A stretch of DNA of 64,000 nucleotides from Thauera aromatica K172 (GTDB lineage Bacteria > Pseudomonadota > Gammaproteobacteria > Burkholderiales > Rhodocyclaceae): assembly GCF_003030465.1 (NCBI RefSeq), contig NZ_CP028339.1:124001-188000 (forward strand), read 5' to 3'. The notes under the pieces are model-generated. The model worked only from the letters and a program-made list of their open reading frames with translations. It searched no databases and was not told the DNA's origin. Position 1 is the first letter of the stretch. Each line of letters starts with the position of its first letter. The position numbers and the translations under genes were made by a program. Positions 35,759 through 45,139 of this stretch are shown here, piece by piece.

Positions 35759-37717
35759 ATGACCGAGTTCCGCCCGCCTGCCGCCGGACTCGCCCGCTTC
35801 CGCCTCCGGGTGCTGGTGGCGGCGGCCTTCGTGCTCTCGTGCTTCGGCCTGCTTGCGCTGCGCTTCTACGTCCTGCAGGTGCAGCGCCACGACTACTTCC
35901 TCACCCGCGCCGAGGACAACCGCATCGCCCTGCTGCCGGTGGTGCCGCATCGCGGCGCCATCGTCGATCGCAACGGCGTCGTGCTGGCGCGCAATTACGC
36001 CACGTACACGCTGGAAATCACGCCCTCGGAAGTCCACGACCTGGACCTCACCCTCGACGAGCTGGCCGCGCTGGTGCCGATCGAGGCGCGCGACCGCCGC
36101 CGCTTCCGCAAGCTGCTCGAAGAGAGCCGCAACTTCGAGAGCGTGCCGCTGCGCAGCCGCCTGAGCGACGAGGAAGTCGCCCGCGTGGTCGCCCAGCGCT
36201 ACCGCCTGCCCGGCGTCGACGTGAAGGCGCGCCTGCTGCGCGACTACCCCCAGGGCAGCACCGCGGCGCATGTGCTGGGCTACATCGGCCGGGTCAATCC
36301 GCGCGACATCGAGCGTATCGAGGAGCGCGGCGAGACCGCCAACTACCGCGGCACCCAGCACATCGGCAAGGCCGGACTGGAGCAGTCCTACGAGGCCGAG
36401 CTGCACGGCACCACCGGCGTCGAGCAGGTCGAAGTCAATGCCGGCGGCCGCGCCGTGCGCGCCCTGTCGCGCACCCCCGCGATCGCCGGCAACGATCTCG
36501 AGCTGACGCTCGACGTCGAGCTCCAGCGCGTCGCCGAGAACGCCTTCGGTGAGCGCCGCGGCGCGCTGGTGGCGATCGAGCCGGCCACCGGCGGCATCCT
36601 CGCCCTGGCGTCGATGCCCAGCTTCGACCCCAACCTGTTCGTCGATGGCATCTCCACCCAGGACTGGAAGGCGCTCAACGACTCGCCCGACCATCCGCTG
36701 CTCCACCGCGCGATCTATTCCGCCTATCCGCCGGGCTCCACCTTCAAGCCCTTCATGGCCCTGGCCGGCCTCGAGAGCGGCAAGCGCACGGCGAAGCAGG
36801 CGATCCACGATGCCGGCTATTTCAACTTCGGCGGCCACCGCTTCATGGACGACAAGGTCGGCGGCCACGGCATGGTCGACCTGCACAAGTCGATCGTCGA
36901 GTCGTGCAACACCTACTACTACCAGCTCGCCAACGATCTGGGCATCGACGGCATCGCCGCCTTCCTGGCGCCGTTCGGCTTCGGTGCGCGCACCGGCATC
37001 GACCTGCCGGGCGAGGCGGCGGGCGTGCTGCCCTCGCCACAATGGAAGCGCGAGCGCTTCCGCAAGGCGGAGCAGCAGCGCTGGTATGCCGGCGAGACGA
37101 TCTCGGTGGGCATCGGCCAGGGCTACAACGCGTATACCCCGCTGCAGCTCGCCAACGCGCTGGCGGCGCTGGTGAACGACGGCAAGCTGTTCCGCCCGCA
37201 CGTGGTCCGGCACGTGGTCGACCCGCGCAGCGGCGCGCGGCGGGTGATCGAGCCCGCGCCGCTACGCCAGATCCCGCTGCGCCAGGCGCACCTGAAGTCG
37301 GTGCTCGATGCGATGGTCGACGTGAACCGCAGCGGCACCGGGCGCCGCGCCTTCCAGGGGGCGCCCTACACCGTCGGCGGCAAGACCGGCACCGCCCAGG
37401 TGTTTTCGTTGCGCGGCCAGCGCTACGTCGAAGGCCGGGTGCGCGAGCGCCTGCGCGACCATTCCTGGTTCGTCGCCTACGCCCCGGCGGAAAACCCGCG
37501 CATCGCCCTCGCCGTGCTGGTGGAGAACGGCGGTTTCGGTGCCCAGTCGGCGGCGCCGATCGCGCGCCAGGTGCTCGACTACTACCTGCTCGAGCGCCGC
37601 GCCGCGGCCCCGGCGAAGGAAGACATGGAAAGCGGCGAGGCGGTGGAGGACGAAGCCGCCACCGTGCCTGCGCCGCCGGCCGCCGCGCCGCCCGACGTTT
37701 CCCGGAGCGTGCCGTGA
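35759..37717 (+). CDS. mrdA: Penicillin-binding protein 2 (elongasome transpeptidase)
   Basis: PBP2 is the class B transpeptidase of lateral cell-wall growth. The 652-residue protein has one N-terminal membrane helix (about residues 20-40). The PBP dimerisation domain is followed by a transpeptidase domain with SxxK (Ser327-T-F-Lys330), SxN (Ser382-C-N) and KTG (residue 542 on). The C-terminal tail after residue 615 is Ala/Pro-rich and disordered. The stop overlaps the rodA GTG start. Confidence 0.96.
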   Translation: MTEFRPPAAGLARFRLRVLVAAAFVLSCFGLLALRFYVLQVQRHDYFLTRAEDNRIALLPVVPHRGAIVDRNGVVLARNYATYTLEITPSEVHDLDLTLDELAALVPIEARDRRRFRKLLEESRNFESVPLRSRLSDEEVARVVAQRYRLPGVDVKARLLRDYPQGSTAAHVLGYIGRVNPRDIERIEERGETANYRGTQHIGKAGLEQSYEAELHGTTGVEQVEVNAGGRAVRALSRTPAIAGNDLELTLDVELQRVAENAFGERRGALVAIEPATGGILALASMPSFDPNLFVDGISTQDWKALNDSPDHPLLHRAIYSAYPPGSTFKPFMALAGLESGKRTAKQAIHDAGYFNFGGHRFMDDKVGGHGMVDLHKSIVESCNTYYYQLANDLGIDGIAAFLAPFGFGARTGIDLPGEAAGVLPSPQWKRERFRKAEQQRWYAGETISVGIGQGYNAYTPLQLANALAALVNDGKLFRPHVVRHVVDPRSGARRVIEPAPLRQIPLRQAHLKSVLDAMVDVNRSGTGRRAFQGAPYTVGGKTGTAQVFSLRGQRYVEGRVRERLRDHSWFVAYAPAENPRIALAVLVENGGFGAQSAAPIARQVLDYYLLERRAAAPAKEDMESGEAVEDEAATVPAPPAAAPPDVSRSVP

Positions 37718-38856
37718 ACGAACCCCGCTTCAACCCCTTCGCCCTGGTCCGCGCCCTGGTGCGCCCGCTCGACCCGGTGCTGCTGCTGGTGCTGGCGACC
37801 CTGCTCGGCTACGCTCACCTGCTGATGCGCAGCGCCTCGCCCGAGCGCGTCGACACGCAGCTCATCCATTTTGCCGTGGCGCTGACCGGGATGTGGCTGC
37901 TCGCCTGGCTCAGGCCGAAGCGCCTGCTCGCACTCGCCGTCCCGCTCTATGCCCTCGGCGTGATCCTGCTGGTTGCGGTGGAGCTGTTCGGCGAAGTGTC
38001 GAAAGGCGCGCAGCGCTGGCTCGACCTCGGCGTGACGCGGATCCAGCCTTCCGAGCTGATGAAGATCGCGATGCCGTTGGTGCTGGCCTGGTTCTTCCAG
38101 CAGCGCGAAGGCGAGACCCGCTTCCTCGACTTCGTCCTCGCCGGCGTGCTGCTGGCGTTGCCGGTCGGCCTGATCGTGATCCAGCCCGACCTCGGCACCA
38201 GCCTGCTGGTGGCCGCCTCCGGGCTGTACGTGATCTTCTTCGCCGGCCTGTCGTGGAAGCTGATCATTCCGCTGCTCGTGGCGGGGGTGATCGGGCTGGG
38301 CTCGATCGTCGCGTTCGGCGATACCCTGTGCCAGCCCGAAGTCGACTGGCAGGTGCTGCACGAATACCAGAAGCAGCGCGTGTGTACCCTGCTCGACCCC
38401 ACCCGCGATCCGCTCGGCAAGGGCTTTCACATCATCCAGTCGACGATCGCGATCGGTTCGGGCGGGATCACCGGCAAGGGCTGGATGGACGGCACCCAGA
38501 CCCACCTCGCCTTCCTTCCCGAACGCCACACCGACTTCATCTTTGCGGTGCTGGCCGAGGAGTTCGGCCTGCTCGGCACGCTCGTGCTGCTCGCCACCTA
38601 CGCCGTGCTGCTGCTGCGCGGTTTCGCGATCGCGGCGGCGGCTCCCACCCACGCCTCGCGCCTGCTCGCCGGCGCGATCACGCTGATCTTCTTCACCTAT
38701 GCTTTCGTGAACATGGGCATGGTCAGCGGCATCCTGCCGGTGGTGGGCGTGCCGCTGCCTTTCATCAGCTACGGAGGAACCGCGCTCGTCACCTTGTGTC
38801 TGGGCATCGGTATCCTGATGAGCATCCAGCGCAGCCGCTTCGTCGACAAGGGCTGA
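37714..38856 (+). CDS. rodA: Peptidoglycan glycosyltransferase RodA
   Basis: RodA is the SEDS glycosyltransferase that works with PBP2. The 380-residue polytopic protein shows SEDS motifs: RWLDLGVTRIQPSELMKIAMPL (near residue 105), QPDLGTSLL, the catalytic region ERHTDFIFAVLAEEFG, and PLPFISYGGTAL. The start is GTG at 37714, which overlaps the mrdA TGA by two bases. Confidence 0.96.
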   Translation: MNEPRFNPFALVRALVRPLDPVLLLVLATLLGYAHLLMRSASPERVDTQLIHFAVALTGMWLLAWLRPKRLLALAVPLYALGVILLVAVELFGEVSKGAQRWLDLGVTRIQPSELMKIAMPLVLAWFFQQREGETRFLDFVLAGVLLALPVGLIVIQPDLGTSLLVAASGLYVIFFAGLSWKLIIPLLVAGVIGLGSIVAFGDTLCQPEVDWQVLHEYQKQRVCTLLDPTRDPLGKGFHIIQSTIAIGSGGITGKGWMDGTQTHLAFLPERHTDFIFAVLAEEFGLLGTLVLLATYAVLLLRGFAIAAAAPTHASRLLAGAITLIFFTYAFVNMGMVSGILPVVGVPLPFISYGGTALVTLCLGIGILMSIQRSRFVDKG

Positions 38857-38880
38857 GCGCGGAACCGAGAGAAAAGAACG

Positions 38881-39981
38881 ATGAGTTGCCAACCTGCCGC
38901 CCTGCCGCCGTCCGCCGGCCCCTCTTCCCTCCTGGCGCGGGTCGCCTCCGTGCTGGGCCTGGCTGCCGCCGCCGCCTTGCTGTCGGCTTGCGGCTCCGCT
39001 CCGCTGCGCGGCCCCGGCGATTCTGCGGACCCCTCCGGGCCGCGCGCCGACGCTCCGGCGGCGGTCAAGCCCCGGCGCGGAGGCGGCTACTACAAGGACG
39101 ACGGCCCGGACGAAGCGCCGCCGGACAACCTCAACGCCGTCCCCGACGCCGAGCCGCGCGCCGAGCCCCTGCACCGCTTCGCCAACCGCCCCTACCACGT
39201 CATGGGGCAGAGCTTCGTGCCCGCCACCGAGCTGCGCCCGTTCCGCCAGCGCGGCCACGCGAGCTGGTACGGGCGCCGCTTCCACGGCAGTCCCACGTCC
39301 AGCGGCGAGCCCTACGACATGTACGCGATGACCGCGGCACACCCGACGCTGCCGATCCCGAGCTACGCCCGCGTCACCAACCTGGACAACGGCCGCTCGG
39401 TGGTGGTCCGGGTCAACGACCGCGGCCCCTTCCTGCGCGGGCGGGTCATCGACCTGTCCTATACCGCGGCGTACAAGCTGGGCTACGTCAATGTCGGCAG
39501 CGCCCAGGTCGAAGTCGAGCAGATCCTTCCCGACGAGGCTCCGCTGGTGGCCGCCGCCCGGCCGGTGCCGCCGCTGCCGGCGCGCGCCAACGAGGGCGTG
39601 GTGGCGGCGGATGCGCCCGCCGCGGCGCCCCGCGCGCTGGCGCCGCTGGCGCTGCCCGACCCCGCCGTCGCCCAGGCTGCGGCGGCGGTGGACGGACCCG
39701 CGCCCGGCGGCGCGCCGGCCGGGATCGCGCCGCCGATCGCTTCGGCCAGCGGCGGCATCTTCCTGCAACTGGGGGCCTTCGCCTCCTATGCCAATGCCGA
39801 AGGTTTCCGCGATGCGGTGCAGACCCAGGCCGCCTCCCTCGCCGAGCGCTTCGAAGTGTTCACCGACGGCCAGCGTTTCCGCCTCCATGCCGGCCCCTAC
39901 GACAGCGTCGCCGCTGCGCGCAGCGCCGCCGAGCGCATGGCTTCGCTGCTCAAGCTCAAGCCGCTGGTGGTTGTGCGTTGA
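38881..39981 (+). CDS. rlpA: Septal ring lytic transglycosylase RlpA-like lipoprotein
   Basis: The 366-residue protein has a lipoprotein signal with lipobox LSAC (Cys near residue 37). A double-psi beta-barrel follows (residues about 120-215; GHASWYGRRFHGSPTSSGEPYDM, VRVNDRGPFLRGRVIDLSYTAA), and a C-terminal SPOR domain (residues about 290-366) binds denuded glycan strands. The linker between them is Ala/Pro-rich. RlpA proteins with this plan are lytic transglycosylases or septal proteins. It lies 24 bp after rodA. Confidence 0.93.
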   Translation: MSCQPAALPPSAGPSSLLARVASVLGLAAAAALLSACGSAPLRGPGDSADPSGPRADAPAAVKPRRGGGYYKDDGPDEAPPDNLNAVPDAEPRAEPLHRFANRPYHVMGQSFVPATELRPFRQRGHASWYGRRFHGSPTSSGEPYDMYAMTAAHPTLPIPSYARVTNLDNGRSVVVRVNDRGPFLRGRVIDLSYTAAYKLGYVNVGSAQVEVEQILPDEAPLVAAARPVPPLPARANEGVVAADAPAAAPRALAPLALPDPAVAQAAAAVDGPAPGGAPAGIAPPIASASGGIFLQLGAFASYANAEGFRDAVQTQAASLAERFEVFTDGQRFRLHAGPYDSVAAARSAAERMASLLKLKPLVVVR

Positions 39982-40028
39982 GCGTGGGTGGGGCGTGCGG
40001 CCATGGTTGCAACAAAGGCTTTCGACTT

Positions 40029-40057
40029 TTGGCCTGCTTTCCGGTGACGCCTATAAT
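40029..40057 (+). promoter_or_regulatory. Sigma70-type promoter of dacA
   Basis: A TTGGCC -35 box (40029-40034) and a perfect TATAAT -10 box (40052-40057) are spaced by 17 bases. The predicted start is about 40 bases before the dacA ATG. It may drive dacA, the aminotransferase gene, DUF493 and lipB together. Confidence 0.65.
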
Positions 40058-40102
40058 CGGGCGCTATCCCCTCCTTTCTGTTCACCTTCCCCGGGTTTCG
40101 TC

Positions 40103-41230
40103 ATGCGTTTTCTGATCGCGGTTTTCGTTTCACTGTTTTCCCTGGGCGCGCTCGCGCAGTCGGTGCCGCCGCCGGCGTTGGCCGCCAACGCCTGGATCCT
40201 GATCGATCACGCCACCGGCCAGACCCTGGCGGCGAAGGACCCCGATACCCGCATCGAGCCGGCCTCGCTGACCAAGCTGATGACCGCCTACCTGACCTTC
40301 GCCGCGATGAAGGCGGGCACGATCACCGCCGATCAGGTGGTGCCGGTGTCCGATCGCGCCTGGCGCATGGAAGGGTCGCGGATGTTCATCGAGCCGCGCA
40401 AGCCGGTGACCGTCGATGAGCTGATCAAGGGGGTGATCGTGCAGTCGGGCAACGACGCCTGCGTCGCCCTGGCCGAGCTGATCGCCGGCAGCGAGGAAGG
40501 CTTTGCCGCGCTGATGAACCGCGAAGCCCAGCGCCTGGGCATGGCCAATACCCACTTCACCAACTCCACCGGCCTGCCCGACCCGCAGCTGTACACCACC
40601 GCCGGCGACCTCGCCCGCCTGGCGAGTGCGATCGTGCGCGACTTCCCCGAGTACTACAGCCTGTATTCGATGAAGGAGTTCACCTACAACGACATCCGCC
40701 AGCCCAACCGCAACCGCCTGCTGTACATGGACCCGACCGTCGATGGCATGAAAACCGGCCACACCAGCACCGCCGGCTACTGCCTCGTGTCCACCGCCGA
40801 GCGCGGTCCGCGCCGGCTGATTTCGGTGGTGCTGGGGGCGGCCTCCGACACCGTGCGCGCGCAGGAGTCGCTGAAGCTGCTCAACTACGGCTTCCAGTTC
40901 TTCGAGACGGTGAAGCTGTACAAGGCCGACGAGGCGCTGTCGCAGTTCCGGGTGTGGAAAGGCAAGCTCAACGAGCTGCCGGTCGGCTTCACCCAGGACT
41001 TCATGATCTCGCTGCCGAAGGAAGCGGCGGACAAGATCCAGGTCACCCTGGAGAGCCGTCAGCCGCTGGTGGCGCCGCTCGACAAGGGCCAGGAAGTCGG
41101 CACCCTGACCCTGACCGTCGATGGCAAGGCGGCGGGCCAGTACCCGGTGGTGGCGCTGCAGGAGGTGCCGGTGGCGGGCTTCTTCGGCCGCCTGTGGGAT
41201 GCGATCGTGATGTTGTTCAAGCAGCTGTGA
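40103..41230 (+). CDS. dacA: D-alanyl-D-alanine carboxypeptidase (PBP5/6 family)
   Basis: This low-molecular-weight PBP trims the terminal D-Ala from pentapeptide stems. The 375-residue protein has a cleavable signal (about residues 1-20) and the active-site set SLTK (Ser55, Lys58), SGN (residue 115) and KTG (residue 217). A C-terminal beta domain is followed by an amphipathic membrane-anchor helix (FFGRLWDAIVMLFKQL). The stop overlaps the GTG start of the next gene. Confidence 0.95.
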   Translation: MRFLIAVFVSLFSLGALAQSVPPPALAANAWILIDHATGQTLAAKDPDTRIEPASLTKLMTAYLTFAAMKAGTITADQVVPVSDRAWRMEGSRMFIEPRKPVTVDELIKGVIVQSGNDACVALAELIAGSEEGFAALMNREAQRLGMANTHFTNSTGLPDPQLYTTAGDLARLASAIVRDFPEYYSLYSMKEFTYNDIRQPNRNRLLYMDPTVDGMKTGHTSTAGYCLVSTAERGPRRLISVVLGAASDTVRAQESLKLLNYGFQFFETVKLYKADEALSQFRVWKGKLNELPVGFTQDFMISLPKEAADKIQVTLESRQPLVAPLDKGQEVGTLTLTVDGKAAGQYPVVALQEVPVAGFFGRLWDAIVMLFKQL

Positions 41231-42099
41231 GCGCGATCGGCATCGCCTTCGTCGATGGGGCCTACCTGCCGCTGGCCGAGGCGCGGGTATCGCCGCTGGA
41301 CCGCGGCTTCCTGTTCGGCGACGGCGCCTACGAAGTGATCCCGGTGTATTCGCGGCGGCCGTTCCGCATCGACGAGCACATCGCCCGCCTGGCGGCGACG
41401 CTGGCGGCGATGCGGATCGACAACCCCCACCCGGCGGCCGAATGGAAGGCGATCGTCGCCGAGCTGGTGGCGCGCAACCCGTGGGAGGACCAGTCGGTCT
41501 ACCTGCAGGTGACGCGCGGCGCCGACACCCGGCGCAACCACGCTTTTCCCGGGCCGCAGGTGCGGCCGACGGTGTTCCTGATGAGCGAGCCGCTGCCGGC
41601 GCCGGACGCCGGGCAACTCGCACGCGGCGTGGCCGCGGTGAGCGCCGCCGACATCCGCTGGCTGCGCTGCGACCTGAAGACGGTGTCGATGCTCGCCAAC
41701 TGCCTGCTGCGCCAGCACGCGATCGACCACGGCTGCGCCGAGACCGTGCTGTTCCGCGACGGCTTCCTCACCGAAGGCGCGGCTTCGAGCATTTTCGTGG
41801 TCCGGGACGGCGTGCTGCGCGTGCCGCCGAAGAGCCACCTGATGCTGCCCGGCATCACCTACGACGTGGTCCTCGAGCTGGCGCGCGCCCACGGCCTGCA
41901 CCACGTAGTGGGCGAGGTGCTCGAAGCCGAAGTGCGCGCCGCCGACGAGCTGTGGATGACTTCGTCGACCAAGGAAGTGTTGCCGATCACCACCCTCGAC
42001 GGGTGCCCGGTGGGCAGCGGCAGCCCCGGCCCGGTGGCGCGGCAGATGCATGGCTGGTACCAGGACTTCAAACGGACGGTAATGCGAAATGGCGGATGA
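41227..42099 (+). CDS. dat: D-amino acid aminotransferase (class IV, PLP)
   Basis: Class IV aminotransferases of this type interconvert D-alanine and D-glutamate, feeding wall synthesis. The 290-residue protein begins at GTG 41227 (overlap GTGA with dacA). It shows SPLDRGFLFGDGAYEVIPVY and the PLP-lysine region RCDLKTVSMLANCLLRQ (about residue 150). TEGAASSIFVV is a further family motif. Branched-chain or aminodeoxychorismate enzymes share the fold, but the residues and the dacA-lipB context favour a D-amino-acid enzyme. Confidence 0.85.
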   Translation: MSAIGIAFVDGAYLPLAEARVSPLDRGFLFGDGAYEVIPVYSRRPFRIDEHIARLAATLAAMRIDNPHPAAEWKAIVAELVARNPWEDQSVYLQVTRGADTRRNHAFPGPQVRPTVFLMSEPLPAPDAGQLARGVAAVSAADIRWLRCDLKTVSMLANCLLRQHAIDHGCAETVLFRDGFLTEGAASSIFVVRDGVLRVPPKSHLMLPGITYDVVLELARAHGLHHVVGEVLEAEVRAADELWMTSSTKEVLPITTLDGCPVGSGSPGPVARQMHGWYQDFKRTVMRNGG

Positions 42100-42373
42100 A
42101 CGAGGCGCGCAGACGCGCCAGAGCCTGCTCGAATTTCCCTGCGACTTCCCGATCAAGGTGATGGGGGCGCGGGTGGACGGCTTCGCCCAGGCGGTGATCG
42201 AGGTCGTGCTGCGCCACGCTCCCGACTTCGACCCCGCCGGCGTCGAGATGCGCCCGTCGAGCAAAGGCAACTACCTCGCGGTGACCTGCACGTTCCGCGC
42301 GGTGTCGCAGTTCCAGGTCGATTCGATGTACCGCGAGCTGACAGCGCACCCGATGGTCAAGGTGGTGCTGTGA
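42089..42373 (+). CDS. DUF493 (YbeD) family protein
   Basis: The 94-residue protein has the YbeD/DUF493 ferredoxin-like fold pattern ([20 protein letters not shown], then [11 protein letters not shown]). It overlaps the aminotransferase gene by 11 bp and lipB by 4 bp. YbeD sits next to lipB in E. coli and many other bacteria. Its role is unknown, though a link to lipoate metabolism or regulation has been suggested from context. Confidence 0.92.
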   Translation: MADERGAQTRQSLLEFPCDFPIKVMGARVDGFAQAVIEVVLRHAPDFDPAGVEMRPSSKGNYLAVTCTFRAVSQFQVDSMYRELTAHPMVKVVL

Positions 42374-43095
42374 GCACGGACTGCGCCGGCCTTGCGCACG
42401 ATGCGCTCCCGGCGCCGGGCGAGGGCGCCGGCGAACTCGACCGCGCCTGCCCGTCCTGCGTGGTCAAGCGCCTCGGCGTGGTGGACTACGCGCCAGCGCT
42501 CGAGGCGATGCGGGTGTTTACCGCGGCCCGCGAGGCGGCCACCGCCGACGAGATCTGGCTGCTCCAGCATCCGCCGGTATTTACCCTCGGCCAGGCGGGC
42601 AAGGCCGAGCACCTGCTGCAGAACCCGGCCGGCATTCCGCTGGTGCACATCGACCGCGGCGGCCAGATCACCTACCACGGTCCCGGCCAGCTCGTCGCCT
42701 ATCTGCTGATCGACCTGCCGCGGCGCGCGCTCAAAGTGCGCGAACTGGTGCTGCTGATGGAGCAGGCGATCATCGATACGCTGGCCGATTACGGGATTGC
42801 AGCCGAGCGCAAGGACGGCGCTCCCGGAGTGTACGTCGCCGGTGACAAGATCGCCGCGCTCGGCCTGCGGGTCCGCAAGGGGTGCAGTTATCACGGCCTG
42901 GCCCTCAACGTCGATGCCGATCTCACCCCCTTCGGCTGGATCAACCCCTGCGGCTACCCCGGCCTCAGAACGGTCCGCATGCACGATTTCGGCGTCGCCG
43001 ACGATGTGGCGGCGGTGGGCGAGCGCCTGCTCGGCCACCTGCAGCGCCTGCTGCCGCCGATGCGGGCTGTCGAAGCGGCACCGTCCGGTTCATAA
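42370..43095 (+). CDS. lipB: Octanoyltransferase LipB
   Basis: LipB moves octanoyl groups from acyl carrier protein to lipoyl domains. The 241-residue protein has the [14 protein letters not shown] motif (about residues 96-110), the acyl-carrying Cys in INPCGYPGL (near residue 196) and the catalytic Lys in [11 protein letters not shown]. The GTG start at 42370 overlaps the DUF493 stop; the first 30 residues are poorly conserved, so the true start may be a little downstream. Confidence 0.95.
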   Translation: MSTDCAGLAHDALPAPGEGAGELDRACPSCVVKRLGVVDYAPALEAMRVFTAAREAATADEIWLLQHPPVFTLGQAGKAEHLLQNPAGIPLVHIDRGGQITYHGPGQLVAYLLIDLPRRALKVRELVLLMEQAIIDTLADYGIAAERKDGAPGVYVAGDKIAALGLRVRKGCSYHGLALNVDADLTPFGWINPCGYPGLRTVRMHDFGVADDVAAVGERLLGHLQRLLPPMRAVEAAPSGS

Positions 43096-43190
43096 TCCGC
43101 GCTCGGGCCACCCCCGACCGAACCCTGTCGTTCGACCACCCTCGTCCGACAACACCGCTTTCCCACCGGAACCCACAGAGAACAGCGACC

Positions 43191-44138
43191 ATGGAAACCC
43201 CCATTCGCAAGCAGCGCGGCGCCGACAAGACCGCCCGCATCCCGATCAAGATCGTCCCCGCCGAGCGCCTGAAAAAACCCGACTGGATCCGCATCCGGCT
43301 CGGTGCCGGCACCGAAGCCGAACGTTTCAACGAGATCAAGTCCACGCTGCGCGAGCACAAGCTCCACACCGTGTGCGAAGAAGCCTCCTGCCCGAACATC
43401 CACGAGTGCTTCGGCAAGGGCACCGCGACCTTCATGATCATGGGCGACATCTGCACCCGGCGCTGCCCTTTCTGCGACGTCGGCCACGGCCGTCCCGCGC
43501 CGCTCGACGCCGACGAGCCGCGTGAGCTGGCGCGGACCATCGCCGCGATGCGGCTCAATTACGTGGTGATCACTTCGGTCGACCGCGACGACCTGCGCGA
43601 CGGCGGCGCCCAGCACTTCGTCGACTGCATCCGCGAGACCCGCGCCGCTTCGCCGAAGACGGCCATCGAAGTGCTGGTGCCCGATTTCCGCGGGCGCATG
43701 GAGATCGCCCTGGAAATCTTCGACGCCGCCCCGCCCGACGTCATGAACCACAACCTCGAGACCGTGCCGCGCCTGTACAAGCAGGCCCGCCCCGGCGCCG
43801 ACTACGCCTGGTCGCTGAAGCTGTTGCAGGCGTTCAAGGCGCGCCACCCCGAGGTGCCGACCAAATCGGGGCTGATGGTCGGCCTCGGCGAGACCGACGA
43901 CGAGATCCTCGAAGTGATGCGCGATCTGCGCGCCCACGACGTCGAGATGCTCACCATCGGCCAGTACCTGCAGCCCTCCACCGGTCATCTGCCGGTGCTG
44001 CGCTACGTCCATCCGGACACCTTCAAGATGTTCGAGACCGAAGCGCTGAAGATGGGCTTCAAGAACGCCGCCTGCGGCCCGATGGTGCGCTCGAGCTATT
44101 GGGCCGACCAGCAGGCCCACGGCGCCGGCGTGGTCTGA
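43191..44138 (+). CDS. lipA: Lipoyl synthase LipA
   Basis: LipA is a radical SAM enzyme that inserts two sulfurs into octanoyl groups. The 315-residue protein has the auxiliary cluster cysteines ([12 protein letters not shown], about residues 63-74) and the radical SAM motif CTRRCPFC (about residues 89-96). The N-terminus [18 protein letters not shown] is typical of betaproteobacteria. It follows lipB by 95 bp. Confidence 0.97.
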   Translation: METPIRKQRGADKTARIPIKIVPAERLKKPDWIRIRLGAGTEAERFNEIKSTLREHKLHTVCEEASCPNIHECFGKGTATFMIMGDICTRRCPFCDVGHGRPAPLDADEPRELARTIAAMRLNYVVITSVDRDDLRDGGAQHFVDCIRETRAASPKTAIEVLVPDFRGRMEIALEIFDAAPPDVMNHNLETVPRLYKQARPGADYAWSLKLLQAFKARHPEVPTKSGLMVGLGETDDEILEVMRDLRAHDVEMLTIGQYLQPSTGHLPVLRYVHPDTFKMFETEALKMGFKNAACGPMVRSSYWADQQAHGAGVV

Positions 44139-44187
44139 CGCGCGAGACCGCCCGGCACATACCGAGCGCGGCGTCTGGCAGAAGGCC

Positions 44188-44835
44188 TCAGGGGCAGCCC
44201 TTGCAGCCGTCCGTCTGTGCGTTGAGGAAGACCGCCTGCGCGATGTCGGCCCCGGTGAGGTCGGCATCAGTGAGTTGCGCGCGGGTGAAGTTGGCGCCTT
44301 GCAGCTTGGCGCCGGCGAAGGAGGCGCCCGACAGCTTGGCCGCGCGCAGGTTGGCGCGCTGCAGGTCGGCGCCGTCAAAGCGGGTGCGCTCGGCGCGGGC
44401 ATTGGTCAGATCCGCCCCCCCGAGCTGGGCGCCGCTGAAGTCGGCGTCGTGCAGATCGGCGTTCTGCAGGATCGCGTTGCGCAGGTTGGCGCCTTTCAGG
44501 CTGGCGCCGACGAGGCGGGCACCGCGCAGGTTGGCGCGCATCATCGAGGCTTCGTCGAGCGTGGCGCCGGCGATCTCGGCCTGGGAAAAATTGGCCTCGT
44601 CGAGCGTCGCGCGGCGCAGGTCGGCGCCCGACAGGTCGGAGCGGGTGAACTGCGAGTTGGCCAGATTCACCCCGGCGAGCTGGGCCCCGTTCAGGTTCAT
44701 GTTGGTGCACAAGGTGCCGCGACGGATGTCGCAGCCGCCGACATTGCCTGGGCGTTGCGCCGCGGCGGATAGCGGCAGCGCGAGCAAGGCCGTGGCGGAC
44801 AGGGTGGCGAGCAGCGCGGCGCGGGTCTTGGGCAT
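44188..44835 (-). CDS. Secreted pentapeptide-repeat protein
   Basis: The 215-residue protein has a signal peptide (about residues 1-27, ending AAAQ). About 30 pentapeptide repeats of the A(D/N)LXX type follow, running from about residue 45 to 205. They should form a right-handed quadrilateral beta-helix. Two Cys near the N-terminus and two at the C-terminal end (CKGC) could form disulfides. No function can be assigned. It is convergent with lipA and stands alone. Confidence 0.85.
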   Translation of the reverse strand: MPKTRAALLATLSATALLALPLSAAAQRPGNVGGCDIRRGTLCTNMNLNGAQLAGVNLANSQFTRSDLSGADLRRATLDEANFSQAEIAGATLDEASMMRANLRGARLVGASLKGANLRNAILQNADLHDADFSGAQLGGADLTNARAERTRFDGADLQRANLRAAKLSGASFAGAKLQGANFTRAQLTDADLTGADIAQAVFLNAQTDGCKGCP

Positions 44836-45139
44836 GGACGATGGAGTGCGGGTTCGGTCGTTGATCCGACAGGCGGAAATCGGCTGGGTTCGGCGTTTCT
44901 CTTCGGTCTCGGGGCAGAGCGCGGAAGGGGGTGGCCGCGGGCGTGACCACGTTCCGCTGCGCGGCGATTGTGCGTGAGACCCCGCGTCTTGTCACCTGCC
45001 GGGCCTGCCGCTGTCCACGCGATGAGCTCGCAGGACCGGTGGTGCCGATCTGTAACGCCGGCGGACCCGCCACGGATGATCGGCTAGAATTACGCTCCGC
45101 CACCCGTCCGGGTGGCTTCGTTTTTCCGTGCCGCCGACG
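44836..45139. other. Intergenic region upstream of rep
   Basis: About 300 bases with no clear gene. A TAGAAT hexamer at 45085-45090 could be the -10 box for the helicase, but no convincing -35 lies 16-18 bases upstream. No repeats or hairpins of note were seen. Confidence 0.4.
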